Of a DNA stretch of 64,000 nucleotides, positions 8,175 to 17,310 are shown one piece after another (position 1 is the stretch's first letter; each line of letters begins with the position of its first letter). The stretch is taken from positions 1,364,001-1,428,000 of the forward strand of contig CAWAND010000010.1 of NCBI GenBank assembly GCA_963783335.1. The letters run 5' to 3'. Source of the DNA: CAWAND01 sp963783335 (lineage in GTDB: Bacteria; Chloroflexota; Anaerolineae; Anaerolineales; E44-bin32). The notes beneath the pieces were generated by a model. That model saw nothing but the letters and a program-made list of their open reading frames with translations, did no database searches and had not been told where the DNA came from. A program made the position numbers and the translations under genes.

Positions 8175-9683
8175 TCATCGGTGGAGCCGCTCCCAGCGGC
8201 CTATCCATTTCCAGTTGCTTGTGTCCCGCTCGCCCCGGCGGACGATTTGAGAAGCTTCCTGCGTCTGCCGGTGGGCGTAGAGCGTGGCGAAGATGGCGGC
8301 GATGTGGTGGAGATCCTCTTTGTCTTCTTCCATCTCATCCATGGAAAACCGCTCTTCCACGAAGCGGGTGTCGAAGGCACCCGCGATGAAACGATGCGAG
8401 TCCATGATGTTCTGGTGAAAGGGAATGTTGGTCTTCACACCTAGGATCCTGTATTCCTCCAACGCGCGGCGCATTCGCAGAATGGCTTCCCCCCGAGTCT
8501 CACCCCAACAGATCAGTTTGGATATCAGCGAGTCGTAATACGGCGAGATCTCAAATCCAGGGTAGACGCCGGTGTCGATCCGCACACCCGGTCCCGTCGG
8601 GCCGACGGACAGGCCAATCCTGCCGGTGGAAGGCATGAAGTTGTTGTAGGGGTCCTCGGCGTTGATGCGGCATTCGATCGCCCATCCTTTCATCTGGACG
8701 TCGTCCTGCGTGTAACGCATCTTCCGGCCGCGCGCGATCCGGATCTGCTCCTTGACTATGTCGATTCCGGTCACCATCTCCGTGACCGGGTGCTCCACCT
8801 GCAGGCGGGTGTTCATTTCGAGGAAGTAGAAGTTCTGGTCCTTGTCGAGCAGGAATTCGATCGTTCCGGCGTTCAGATAGTCGACCGCCTTGGCGGCTTT
8901 CTTGGCCAGTTCTCCCATCTTCAGGCGCAGTTCTGCATTCACCGCCGGGGAGGGCGCTTCCTCGAGTAATTTCTGATGGCGGCGCTGCAGGGAGCATTCC
9001 CTTTCGCCAAGGTGGATGGTGTTGCCATCGTTGTCGGCCAGGATCTGGATCTCAACGTGCCGCGCATTGAGCAGGAGCTTTTCCAGGTACACGTTGCCAT
9101 CGCCAAAGGCAGCTTCCGCCTCGCGCCGAGCTGCCGTGAGGAGCGTTGGGAGCTCATCAACTGAGAGCACCTCGCGCATCCCCTTTCCGCCGCCCCCGGC
9201 CGTTGCTTTGATCAGCAATGGGAAGCCAACCGAAGGCGCGATATCGATCAAGTCCTGATCGCGCAGATCGCCTTCGCCTTCGGTTCCGGGGACCACAGGC
9301 ACGCCAGCGGCCGTCACGGTGGCCCTGGCGACTGCCTTGTCTCCCATGGCGGCGATCGCCGACGGACGAGGGCCGATGAATATCAGCCCGGCGTCTTCAA
9401 CCGCCAGGGCAAAATCGTCCCGCTCGGCCAAGAAGCCGTATCCGGGGTGGATGGCTTTCGCCCCCGATTTCTTGGCGATATCGATAATCTTGTCCCCTCG
9501 CAGATAGGAGTCGCGCGCCGGAGCGGGCCCGAGTTCATATGCCTCATCCGCGTAGCGGACATGCAAGGCCGATCGGTCGGGTTCCGAGAAGACAGCCACC
9601 GTGCTCATGCCAAGTTCTCTACAGGCACGGATGATCCGGACGGCAATCTCACCTCGGTTGGCGATCAGAACTTTGTTAAACAT
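8175..9683 (-). CDS. accC: acyl-CoA (propionyl/acetyl-CoA) carboxylase, biotin carboxylase subunit
   Basis: ATP-dependent carboxylation of carrier-bound biotin. 502 residues with the complete ATP-grasp plan: FNKVLIANRGEIAVRI at the N-terminus, KATAGGGGKGM (glycine-rich ATP loop, about residue 160), HVEIQ, GERECSLQRRHQK, FLEMNTRLQVEHPVTE (catalytic Glu/Asn/Arg, about residues 290-305) and RINAEDP. The final 60 residues extend beyond the usual AccC end (about 445), as in propionyl-CoA carboxylase alpha chains without a fused carrier. A 12-base gap separates it from the carboxyltransferase. With the epimerase and mutases beside it, propionyl-CoA is the likely substrate. Confidence 0.93.
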   Translation of the reverse strand: MFNKVLIANRGEIAVRIIRACRELGMSTVAVFSEPDRSALHVRYADEAYELGPAPARDSYLRGDKIIDIAKKSGAKAIHPGYGFLAERDDFALAVEDAGLIFIGPRPSAIAAMGDKAVARATVTAAGVPVVPGTEGEGDLRDQDLIDIAPSVGFPLLIKATAGGGGKGMREVLSVDELPTLLTAARREAEAAFGDGNVYLEKLLLNARHVEIQILADNDGNTIHLGERECSLQRRHQKLLEEAPSPAVNAELRLKMGELAKKAAKAVDYLNAGTIEFLLDKDQNFYFLEMNTRLQVEHPVTEMVTGIDIVKEQIRIARGRKMRYTQDDVQMKGWAIECRINAEDPYNNFMPSTGRIGLSVGPTGPGVRIDTGVYPGFEISPYYDSLISKLICWGETRGEAILRMRRALEEYRILGVKTNIPFHQNIMDSHRFIAGAFDTRFVEERFSMDEMEEDKEDLHHIAAIFATLYAHRQTQEASQIVRRGERDTSNWKWIGRWERLHR

Positions 9684-9695
9684 GATTTGGCCCTA

Positions 9696-11244
9696 TCACA
9701 ATGGAATGTTGCCGTGCTTCTTGGCCGGGTTGGCGTCGCGCTTGTTGGACAGCATTTCGAGGGCATTGATCACCCTTGGTCGGGTATGTCTGGGTTCGAT
9801 AACAGCGTCCAGGTAGCCCCGCGAGGCCGCGATGTAGGGGTTGGCGAACTTCTCTCGATACTCCGCGACCAGTTCAGCTTTCCGGGCCTCGGGATCTTCA
9901 GCTTCGGCCAGTTCCTTGCGAAAAATGATGCTTACCGCGCCGTCCGGGCCCATCACCGCCAGTTCCGCGCCTGGCCAAGCCAGGTTCAGATCGCCCCGGA
10001 TGTGCTTGGATGACATGACGTCGTATGCGCCGCCATAGGCCTTGCGGGTGACGACCGTAATCTTGGGGACCGTCGCTTCGCAGTAGGCGTACAGCAGCTT
10101 GGCCCCATGGCGAATGATCCCGCCGTGTTCCTGTGCCGTGCCGGGCATAAACCCTGGGACGTCGACGAAAGTCACCAAGGGCACGTTGAATGAGTTCACA
10201 TAGGCGCACGAATCGGGCAGCCTTATCGGATGCGTTGATGTCGAGGACTCCGGCCAGCACGGCGGGTTGGTTGGCTACGATGCCCACACTGTGACCTCCG
10301 AGTCGGGCGAATCCAATGACAATGTTCTGAGCATAGGTTTCGTGGAGCTCAAAGAAATCGCCATCATCCACGATGAGGCGGATGATGTCCCGCACATCGT
10401 AGGGTTTGCTGGGATCCTTGGGCACGATGGTGTCCAGGGCTGTCTCAGTCCGAAGCCGATCGTCTTGCGTAGGAACGAACGGCGGGTCTTCCATGTTGTT
10501 CTGCGGCAGGAAGGAAAGCAACACGCGGATCAAACCCAGGCAGTCCGCCTCGCTGTCCGCAACGTAGTGGCAGACCCCAGACGTGCTGGCGTGGACTTCG
10601 GCTCCGCCCAGTTCCTCGAAACTCACATCTTCCTGGGTCACCGATTTGACCACGTCCGGGCCGGTCACGAACATGTACGAGGAGTTGCGAACCATAAAGA
10701 TGAAATCGGTGAGCGCGGGCGAGTAAACGGCGCCGCCTGCGCATGGTCCCATGATGGCACTGATTTGTGGGATGACGCCGGACGCCAGGGTGTTGCGCAG
10801 GAAGATGTCGGCGTAGCCGCCAAGCGAAACGACGCCTTCCTGGATCCTGGCCCCCCCCGAGTCATTGAGACCGATCACCGGCGCGCCATTCTTGAGGGCC
10901 ATATCGAGAATCTTGCAGATCTTGGCGGCGTGGACTTCACCCAGGCTGCCTCCGAACACGGTGAAATCCTGCGAATAGACGTAGACCAACCGTCCTTCGA
11001 TTGTCCCCCATCCCGTGACGACGCTGTCTCCCAAGACTTTGTGCTGATCGAGTCCAAAGTCTGACGTTCGATGCGTGGCGAACATATCGGCTTCGCGGAA
11101 TGAGCCCTTGTCCAGCAAGAGGTCGAGCCGCTCACGGGCAGTCAGTCGTCCCCTGGCGTGCTGTGCGTCAATACGCTCTTGCCCGCCGCCCAGCTCGGCC
11201 TCTTGGCGCAGGGTTCGCAGCTCATCCAGATTCTCATCACTCAT
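9696..11244 (-). CDS. pccB: propionyl-CoA carboxylase beta (carboxyltransferase) subunit, frameshifted
   Basis: Transfers the carboxyl group from biotin to propionyl-CoA. The start at 11244 (MSDENLDELRTLRQEAE) follows GAGAGAGGT; the upstream gene's stop overlaps it as ATGA. N-terminal crotonase-fold half: GARIQEGVVSLGGYADIF and GPCAGGAVYSPAL oxyanion loops. C-terminal half: VDVPGFMPGTAQEHGGIIRHG and TRKAYGGAYDVM. The frame breaks near 10199-10205: upstream reads ARFVRLC, downstream NSFNVPLVTFVDVPG. Dropping one G in the minus-strand TATGTGAAC gives RLC-NSFNVP, matching the family. Total length of about 515 residues is then normal. Single-base assembly error or a fresh mutation; the rest is intact. 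Confidence 0.92.
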
Positions 11245-11648
11245 ATGGACCTCTCTCGGAAAAAATCTCTCGATGCAGGACGGTGGAGGATCCACCAGGC
11301 GAGCCCCAGCAAGGCCAGTGAAGCAACCAATTCAAACGGCTTGGTTCGGGCTGCGAAATCGGAACGGGCGAGCAGGGTACGATCAATACCCAGCCAGACA
11401 ACATACGCTGCCCCACCCCACCTAATGATCAATGGCGCCCAACGGCGCCCAATGAGAAGGCCGACGGTGGCGACAAGCCCTGTGGTGCCCCAAAGAACTC
11501 CGACGGCGGCCAGATACCAAACCGGGACGGAAAGAGGCAGGTTCGGCAGGGACAGCGCAAGGAAGAATCGCGTCCAACTGGCCGCCGAGAGGATTAACAC
11601 CCCGAGGGCCAACAAGGTTACGAGCCTGGGCCGGGAGTTAGATCGCAA
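11241..11648 (-). CDS. hypothetical four-span membrane protein
   Basis: About 135 residues if it starts at the TTG at 11648; an ATG at 11729 would overlap the oxidoreductase gene by 92 bases and adds a low-complexity Ser/Pro/Arg stretch, so it is less likely. Four hydrophobic spans: LVTLLALGVLILSAASW, VWYLAAVGVLWGTTGLVATV, APLIIRWGGAAYVVWLGI and FELVASLALLGLAWWIL. The stop overlaps the start of the carboxyltransferase gene (ATGA), so the two are translationally coupled. I do not recognise the family and cannot say how it would serve the carboxylase. Confidence 0.55.
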   Translation of the reverse strand: MRSNSRPRLVTLLALGVLILSAASWTRFFLALSLPNLPLSVPVWYLAAVGVLWGTTGLVATVGLLIGRRWAPLIIRWGGAAYVVWLGIDRTLLARSDFAARTKPFELVASLALLGLAWWILHRPASRDFFRERSI

Positions 11649-12669
11649 GGACGATCTTTCCCATCTGTTCGCCGGCGTCCAATCGTTCGTGGGCGGCGCG
11701 GGCATCCTTGAGGGCGAAGGTCTTGTCAATCACCGGCTGCAAACGGCCAGCGAAGACAAGCGACATGACTTCATCGAAGTCCGCCCTGGGCGCCATGGAC
11801 GATCCCAAAATGGATAAGTGCTTGGCGAAAAGGTAGCGGTGATCAAACTCGTACTTTGGCCCCCCAGTGTTCCCGACGGTGAGGATCCTTCCTCCTTTAC
11901 GAGCGGCCCGCATGCTCGAGATCATGGTGGAGGCTCCGACGTTGTCGATGACAACATCAACCCCCCGTTTGTCGGTCGCCAGATAGGCGGCCTTTGACCA
12001 GTTGGGGTCGTCCTGGCGGTTGATCAAGACGTCGGCACCCAGGCGCTCGGCGAGGGCGAGTTTCTCACCGTTCGAGCCAACAGCGAGCACCTTGGCGCCG
12101 GCCAACTTGGCGATCTGAATGCTGGCGGAGTTCACACCACCGGATGAGCCAACGACGAGCACTGTTTCACCGGCCTTAAGATTGCCTCTGGTCATCAGGG
12201 AGTGCCAGGCAGTCATGAATACGAGGGCCGCCGCTGCAGCTTCACCATAACCAAATCCGTCGGGTATTCTAAGCAAATTCCGCTCTGGGAGAGCTATCAA
12301 CTCGCAATCTGTCCCAGAGACTGTTTCGCCCAGCAAGTTCCAGTGTCGGCAGCGATGATTCTGGCCAGCGCGACAGAATTCACATTCGCCGCAGCTAAGG
12401 TCTGCATCGATGACGACGCGATCTCCGACTTCGAATTCGGTGACCCCTTTGCCCAGCTCCACCACCTCGCCAGCTCCATCGGAGCCCGGTATGTGAGGCA
12501 GGGGGAGTTTGAGGCCGGGCCACCCGTTGCGCACCCAGATGTCGACGCGGTTGAGGGCAGCGGCTTTGAGACTCACCAAGGCCTCGCCGGGTCCGGGCTC
12601 GGGGTCGGGAAGCTCTCCGTATTCAAGCACCTCGGGCCCACCGTGCTCTTCGAAGTATATGGCTTTCAA
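11638..12669 (-). CDS. zinc-containing MDR-family alcohol dehydrogenase / quinone reductase-like protein
   Basis: NAD(P)H-dependent medium-chain dehydrogenase/reductase, 343 residues from a TTG at 12669. That start is preferred because GGAGGG lies nine bases before it and the protein then begins LKAIYFEEHGGPEVL, the normal MDR N-terminus. GroES-like domain first, then a Rossmann domain with VLVVGSSGGVNSASIQIAK. The structural-zinc cysteines are present (CGECEFC, then C eight residues on). The catalytic-zinc ligands are not: NRVDIW and PGSDGAG replace the Cys and GHE motifs, as in quinone reductases. A TATAAT at 12726-12731 (minus strand) may serve it. It is the first gene of the leftward run; substrate unknown. 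Confidence 0.85.
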   Translation of the reverse strand: MKAIYFEEHGGPEVLEYGELPDPEPGPGEALVSLKAAALNRVDIWVRNGWPGLKLPLPHIPGSDGAGEVVELGKGVTEFEVGDRVVIDADLSCGECEFCRAGQNHRCRHWNLLGETVSGTDCELIALPERNLLRIPDGFGYGEAAAAALVFMTAWHSLMTRGNLKAGETVLVVGSSGGVNSASIQIAKLAGAKVLAVGSNGEKLALAERLGADVLINRQDDPNWSKAAYLATDKRGVDVVIDNVGASTMISSMRAARKGGRILTVGNTGGPKYEFDHRYLFAKHLSILGSSMAPRADFDEVMSLVFAGRLQPVIDKTFALKDARAAHERLDAGEQMGKIVLAI

Positions 12670-13071
12670 TGCGAGAAACCCTCCATCCGCCCAACTCATC
12701 TTGGGCAGGCTGTGCTGCAGGGGTCATTATAGCTTGGGTGCGAGGGGCCCCGGGCTGTCGTATGAAGGTGAATATGGGCCGCGACCCAGGCGCACCAAGC
12801 CCGGTGCAACCATTCAAGTGTTGAGCAAGCAGCTTGCCGGGGGGAGTCACGATCATGGCGACTGTTCCACCTGGAATCCCCACAGTTGAATCGTGCCTCA
12901 GGTAGGCATCGCAGGTAGGGTTTCTTCGCACGAGTTACTGTCTAATGACCGACTTGGGGGGGGGGGTGGAGGTTGAACTCGATTGGAGCTGCCAAGGCAA
13001 AACTTTCTGGATGGAAAGCTGGCCAAGAAGTCGCACGTTTGTTGTGGGCTGTGGGGCAACCCCTCTGAGGG
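12670..13071. other. 402-base intergenic region with an 11-G run
   Basis: Holds a possible -10 box for the oxidoreductase gene (TATAAT on the minus strand, 12726-12731) without a convincing -35, and a homopolymer of 11 G at 12956-12966. I see no ORF with a ribosome-binding site, no RNA gene and no clear terminator for the flanking glycosyltransferase gene. Confidence 0.6.
12956..12966 (+). repeat. poly-G tract of 11
   Basis: Eleven consecutive G residues about 105 bases beyond the stop of the leftward glycosyltransferase gene. It is outside any gene, so a contingency role is not evident; length errors are likely at such a tract. Confidence 0.8.
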
Positions 13072-15981
13072 CTAGGGTTCGATACTGAACAGTATGTTCT
13101 CGGAAGACGCCCCTGGCTGCCCCCAAGGGTCGACCAGACGCACATCATTTTCGGCCACCAACGAGCACTGGTAGGTGCCCGGGTCAAATGCTTGACGGAA
13201 ATGGCCGCTGCGTCCGTTTTCGACGGGGACAGTAACTCGTGGGCCCGGGACCCAAATGCTCGCTTGACCGGGATCGAACTCCAGGTCCTGTGTGAGCAGG
13301 ACCCCACCGATAAATGCCGACACGAAATCACGGTCGGGGCCTCCATAGGGACGATGCAAGCGAACGATCGTGGATTGTGAGGCCTGCACCGTCCCTGCCC
13401 GTTCCCAAACCCATTCATCCAAAGTGTCTGGTTGGCTGGAAACGGAAAAGGCTGCATCGCCGACATCAATCCTGACTGGCCAGTCGTCGACCTTGCGGCG
13501 GTAGCTCAACATCCAGACCGCATAAGTGTCTGATGACGCTATGGGCAATTCGGCGACCGCATATTGGTTTCCCAGACCGTCAGCCAGGAACTTGCCCTCG
13601 CCCTCCGGGATAGGGGCAAATCGGGTTTCGAAGGTCCAACCTGGCCCGGGCGTGAAGTCTTCCGGCTGAAGCAAATAGGTGCCACTCTTTATCGCCTGAC
13701 ATGCCAACTCAGGCCCAGTGACTGGAAAGTCTGATTGCCAATCGAAGTTGACCTCGCCGGACGAGGCTGTTTGCTCTTGCGCGACACCAAGGCTTAGGTT
13801 GGGCGCAACGCATCGAGGCTTGATCAGTTCACGGGAGCTGATGGTGTAGACAGAAAAGGAATCTAGCTCCTCAATTTTGTGGGCAGCGTAGCAATGAACC
13901 AAGGCATTTTGGAGCGGATCCAAAGTAGGCTCGGGGGTTGCCTCGTCTTTGTAAGAAACCACCGCCACGTTGCCCCCAGGGAACTCGACGCTCAAATCAT
14001 GGATCAAATCACTCGACTCAACTGGTCGGTACCAGTGGTCCAATTCGCTAGCATCGAGGCTGCTTCGAAGATACAAGCGGATCAGACTTTGTTCATCGTC
14101 GAGCACATGGCCGGCATTGGGTGCATAGGGAGTGAAAACGATATCACCGGCGTTGACCTGCTGCAGGACAAGTTCGGCGGCATCCCGACGGTTGACCCGG
14201 TCTTGAGGGTCCTCAAGCTCGTACAAGTAGATGTAAAGATTGTTAAAGAAGAGAAGGCAAGCGCCAGCGACGATGACTGCAGAGAGGAGTGGTTGTCTCA
14301 GTAGAGGCCGGATGAGAACTGCCACGCAAAGAACGATGGCTAGCGCCGCTATACCGTAGTAGGCTGGCCATCCGGGGTAGATGACACGGAACATCGGCGA
14401 ATCCAACATCACCGGCACAGGGATTGAAAAAAGGAAGAACCAACTCAGTAGAAGTAGAGGCCCGCGGGACCGAAAACGGAGAAGCGCGACCACCAGCCCC
14501 ATGACGAAGAAGGGTGCGATTGCGTTTTCGAGAAGAGGTCCGGACCGAACGAAGAGGAAATCGGGCCGGGCCAGGACGAAGATGTTCTTGAGTAGGTCGC
14601 CGGCTCCCGAGAATAATCTGAGCAATGCCTCATCGGACCAACCCTTGGAGGCAAGGTCATAGTAGGGACGCCTTCCCAGGAGATATCCGATAGCCTTGGG
14701 CAAGGTGAAGGCGAGGGGAATTGAGAGAGCCAGGAAACCTTTCCAATAGGTAGCCCCTGCCTTCCTGTTCCGGATCGCTTCCACGACGAAAAGCAGAGCC
14801 ACCAGTCCAAGCAAGGGCGCCAACGTATCATAGGTGATCAGGGCAAGAGCAAGAGCTATTCCGGAGAGGGCAAACCACGCCGTCCTGCGCTGGTCGAAGG
14901 CGATGAAAAGGAAGAACAAGGGCAGTACCGCCCAGAGCTTGACGTGGCTCTCGACGTTGCCTAGGCGGGAAGCGATCACGTCGGCGGGGGAAACAGCCAA
15001 CAAGAAGAATCCCACCAGCGCAACCGGCGTGCCAATTGTTCGACGAAGGAGGAAGTAGAACAGCAAGCCGGCCAGGACGCTAGCCACCGCGACGGTCATC
15101 CGGGCGGAGGTGATGCCTGGGCCCGCCAAGTAATGGAAGGGCGCCTGCATGTAAAAACTGACCGGCAGAGATGTGTAATGGTACTGTGAGCTGAAGGCCT
15201 CTCGTCCATTGAGCATCCATTGGACGACTTCAATCGTCCATTTCGACTCGTCACCTTCTACACCATATGGTTGGTTTCCAATTCCATAGAGGCGAGTTGC
15301 CGCGCTGAGGACAAAGATGAGGCCGACGAGCGAGAACTCCAGCCGCTTGGAGAGGCCTCGTGCCCGCCATACGTCCTCCAAGTCGGTGCCAAAGGAACGC
15401 CACCAACGCCAAACGGTGAACGTTAGCCCCAGATACAGAATGGCTGCCAGCAGCACCTTTCCGTTCACCAGCGCCAGTTGAGCTTCCAAGCCGAAAAGCA
15501 GGGCCAACCCCAGCCCGGCCACTCGCTCCAAGGCTCGCCGTTCCTGCTTCCTTCTTATCGCATATGTCAGAAGAACGCCCATCCCCAGTGGCAAGAGGAT
15601 GGCCCAGGTCAGACCGCTCGACAGGGCTGACTCTCGGAGTGCATGGATCCAGGCCAGCCATGGACCGATGGTCAACTGTTGATCCGGCGAAGGGACATTG
15701 GGTCTCAGGATTAAAACGTAGGCGCCCAAGACCACCAGCGCCACAGCGAGCGAAATTTCTGCCAGGTAGCCGCGCCATCCCTCTGGGTGTGGCTCCTCCT
15801 TCGGCTGGAGCCATTCGATGCTCGCGTCCGGGAGGCGGTGCAGCATGGATGAGACCCTGTTGCGCAAGGTCTTGAGGGGAAATGAAGGCCATGCACCAGT
15901 CCGGTTGCGACGACGCCAGGCCCAAATGAACAAGACATCTACGACAACTGCCAGAAGAGCGAGGATGATAACGTAGGTCAC
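13072..15981 (-). CDS. large GT-C type membrane glycosyltransferase (PMT/ArnT-like)
   Basis: 969 residues. A short N-terminal anchor and cytoplasmic stretch are followed by roughly a dozen membrane spans (about residues 70-610) and a soluble C-terminal region of about 350 residues. GVEGDESKW at the first extracytoplasmic loop is the acidic catalytic motif of GT-C polyprenyl-phosphate-sugar transferases (family 39/83). The RLGNVESHVKLWAVLPLFF segment fits the next spans. Such enzymes move a sugar from a lipid carrier to protein or lipid outside the membrane. The C-terminal region looks beta-rich (TYAVWMLSYRR; TQDLEFDPGQASIW) and could bind glycan; that is inference. It sits 20 bases downstream of the acyl-CoA dehydrogenase on the same strand. 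Acceptor unknown. Confidence 0.78.
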   Translation of the reverse strand: MTYVIILALLAVVVDVLFIWAWRRRNRTGAWPSFPLKTLRNRVSSMLHRLPDASIEWLQPKEEPHPEGWRGYLAEISLAVALVVLGAYVLILRPNVPSPDQQLTIGPWLAWIHALRESALSSGLTWAILLPLGMGVLLTYAIRRKQERRALERVAGLGLALLFGLEAQLALVNGKVLLAAILYLGLTFTVWRWWRSFGTDLEDVWRARGLSKRLEFSLVGLIFVLSAATRLYGIGNQPYGVEGDESKWTIEVVQWMLNGREAFSSQYHYTSLPVSFYMQAPFHYLAGPGITSARMTVAVASVLAGLLFYFLLRRTIGTPVALVGFFLLAVSPADVIASRLGNVESHVKLWAVLPLFFLFIAFDQRRTAWFALSGIALALALITYDTLAPLLGLVALLFVVEAIRNRKAGATYWKGFLALSIPLAFTLPKAIGYLLGRRPYYDLASKGWSDEALLRLFSGAGDLLKNIFVLARPDFLFVRSGPLLENAIAPFFVMGLVVALLRFRSRGPLLLLSWFFLFSIPVPVMLDSPMFRVIYPGWPAYYGIAALAIVLCVAVLIRPLLRQPLLSAVIVAGACLLFFNNLYIYLYELEDPQDRVNRRDAAELVLQQVNAGDIVFTPYAPNAGHVLDDEQSLIRLYLRSSLDASELDHWYRPVESSDLIHDLSVEFPGGNVAVVSYKDEATPEPTLDPLQNALVHCYAAHKIEELDSFSVYTISSRELIKPRCVAPNLSLGVAQEQTASSGEVNFDWQSDFPVTGPELACQAIKSGTYLLQPEDFTPGPGWTFETRFAPIPEGEGKFLADGLGNQYAVAELPIASSDTYAVWMLSYRRKVDDWPVRIDVGDAAFSVSSQPDTLDEWVWERAGTVQASQSTIVRLHRPYGGPDRDFVSAFIGGVLLTQDLEFDPGQASIWVPGPRVTVPVENGRSGHFRQAFDPGTYQCSLVAENDVRLVDPWGQPGASSENILFSIEP

Positions 15982-16000
15982 GCGCCCCCCCGTTCGCCCA

Positions 16001-17188
16001 CTACTGGATGTCCAGTTCGAGTCGCGAAATTACGAGTTTTTGAATCTCGCTTGTACCCTCGTAGATCTCCGTGATCTTGGCGTCCCGGAAGTAGCGTTCC
16101 ACAGGCAGTTCTTTGGAATAGCCCATACCGGCGTGGATTTGTACCGCTTCGTGGGCGCAGAACATCGCCGTCTCGGAAGCAAACAGCTTTGCCATCGAGG
16201 CCTCAAGTGTGAACCTTCCGCCAGTGCTTTTGCATCTCTCTTTGGCCATGGCAGCCCGGTAGATGAGCATTCGGCTGGCCTCGATACGAGTCTTCATGTC
16301 GGCGAGTTTGAAACCGACTCCTTGGAACTTGCCAATGGGTTTGCCGAAAGCTTCACGTTGACGGGCATACTCGAGGCTGGCCTCGTAGGCGGCTTCGGCG
16401 ATCCCCAAGGCCTGGGCTGCGATTCCAATTCGACCGGCATCGAGAACCGTCATGGCGATCTTGAAGCCCTCACCCTCTGCGCCCAGCCGACAGGCTGCCG
16501 GGCAATGGTAGTTGTCGAAAAGGATCTCGCTCGTGGCGGAGGCCCGGATCCCGAGCTTGGGTTCCTTCTTCCCCCGGCTGAAACCATCCCGACTGGTCTC
16601 AATAATGAACGCGGTGATTCCGTGGTGTCCCGCTTCCGGCTCTGTCATGGTGAAGAGCAGAATGTAGTCGGCTGCCGGGGCGTTGGTCACCCAGGACTTG
16701 CGGCCGTTGATGATGTACTCTTCGCCTTCGCGCACGGCCCTGGAAGCCATCGTGGCGGCATCGGAACCGGACATCGGCTCCGTCAGAGAATAGGCACCGA
16801 TGGCTTCCCCTGAGGCCACATCCCTCAAGTAATGCTGCTTCTGGTCTTCGTTGCCGAAACGCTCAAGCGCGTTGCAGAAGAGTGAATTGTTCACCGACAT
16901 AATCGTGCCGTGAGCGGCATCGGCCTTCGATATCTCCTCCATGGCCAAGGCGTAGGCGAGTGTATCCATCCCGGCACCGCCATAGGCTTCTGGCACTTCG
17001 ATGCCCATCAAGCCCATCTGGCCCATTTTCTGGATCGTCTGAAGGGGAAATTCGCCGCTTTCATCGTACTCAGCGGCAATGGGTGCAATCTCATTCTGAG
17101 CGAAATCTCGGGCTGCCTGGCGGATCATCCGGTGTTCGTCAGATAGATCCAAAGACGGGCTGGAGGACAGGGTTTCGGGGACGGCCAT
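16001..17188 (-). CDS. acyl-CoA dehydrogenase
   Basis: FAD enzyme that introduces the alpha-beta double bond in acyl-CoA and passes electrons to electron-transfer flavoprotein. 395 residues from the ATG at 17188, which has GGAGGTGG upstream; an in-frame ATG at 17275 adds a basic stretch unlike the family. Recognisable: AYSLTEPMSGSDA (FAD/substrate loop), REAFGKPIGKFQ, QIHAGMGYSKELPVERYFRDAKI and the catalytic base Glu in IYEGTSEIQK near the C-terminus. That location of Glu is typical of short- and medium-chain enzymes. Its promoter block (17224-17241) is identical to that of mutase copy 1, which suggests coordinated acyl-CoA metabolism. Confidence 0.92.
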   Translation of the reverse strand: MAVPETLSSSPSLDLSDEHRMIRQAARDFAQNEIAPIAAEYDESGEFPLQTIQKMGQMGLMGIEVPEAYGGAGMDTLAYALAMEEISKADAAHGTIMSVNNSLFCNALERFGNEDQKQHYLRDVASGEAIGAYSLTEPMSGSDAATMASRAVREGEEYIINGRKSWVTNAPAADYILLFTMTEPEAGHHGITAFIIETSRDGFSRGKKEPKLGIRASATSEILFDNYHCPAACRLGAEGEGFKIAMTVLDAGRIGIAAQALGIAEAAYEASLEYARQREAFGKPIGKFQGVGFKLADMKTRIEASRMLIYRAAMAKERCKSTGGRFTLEASMAKLFASETAMFCAHEAVQIHAGMGYSKELPVERYFRDAKITEIYEGTSEIQKLVISRLELDIQ

Positions 17189-17223
17189 CGGCAACCACCT
17201 CCATAGCGAGGATTTGACGCAGA

Positions 17224-17241
17224 GATTATAGCATGCGGGTT
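17224..17241 (-). promoter_or_regulatory. extended -10 promoter element, identical to 4034-4051
   Basis: Minus-strand TGCTATAAT about 37 bases before the acyl-CoA dehydrogenase start, inside an 18-base block identical to the one before mutase copy 1. The block includes the GCATGC palindrome. It lies back-to-back with the gatC promoter. Confidence 0.6.
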
Positions 17242-17255
17242 TGAGACGACGATCT

Positions 17256-17284
17256 TTGACCCGCTTGTGGCGCAAGGGTACAAT
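17256..17284 (+). promoter_or_regulatory. sigma70-type promoter of gatCA
   Basis: TTGACC, 17-base spacer, TACAAT: five of six matches in each hexamer, with the start of gatC 27 bases after the -10. One of the best promoters in the window. Confidence 0.75.
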
Positions 17285-17310
17285 GTCCGCCGTTGGATGA
17301 GGAGGTCGTT

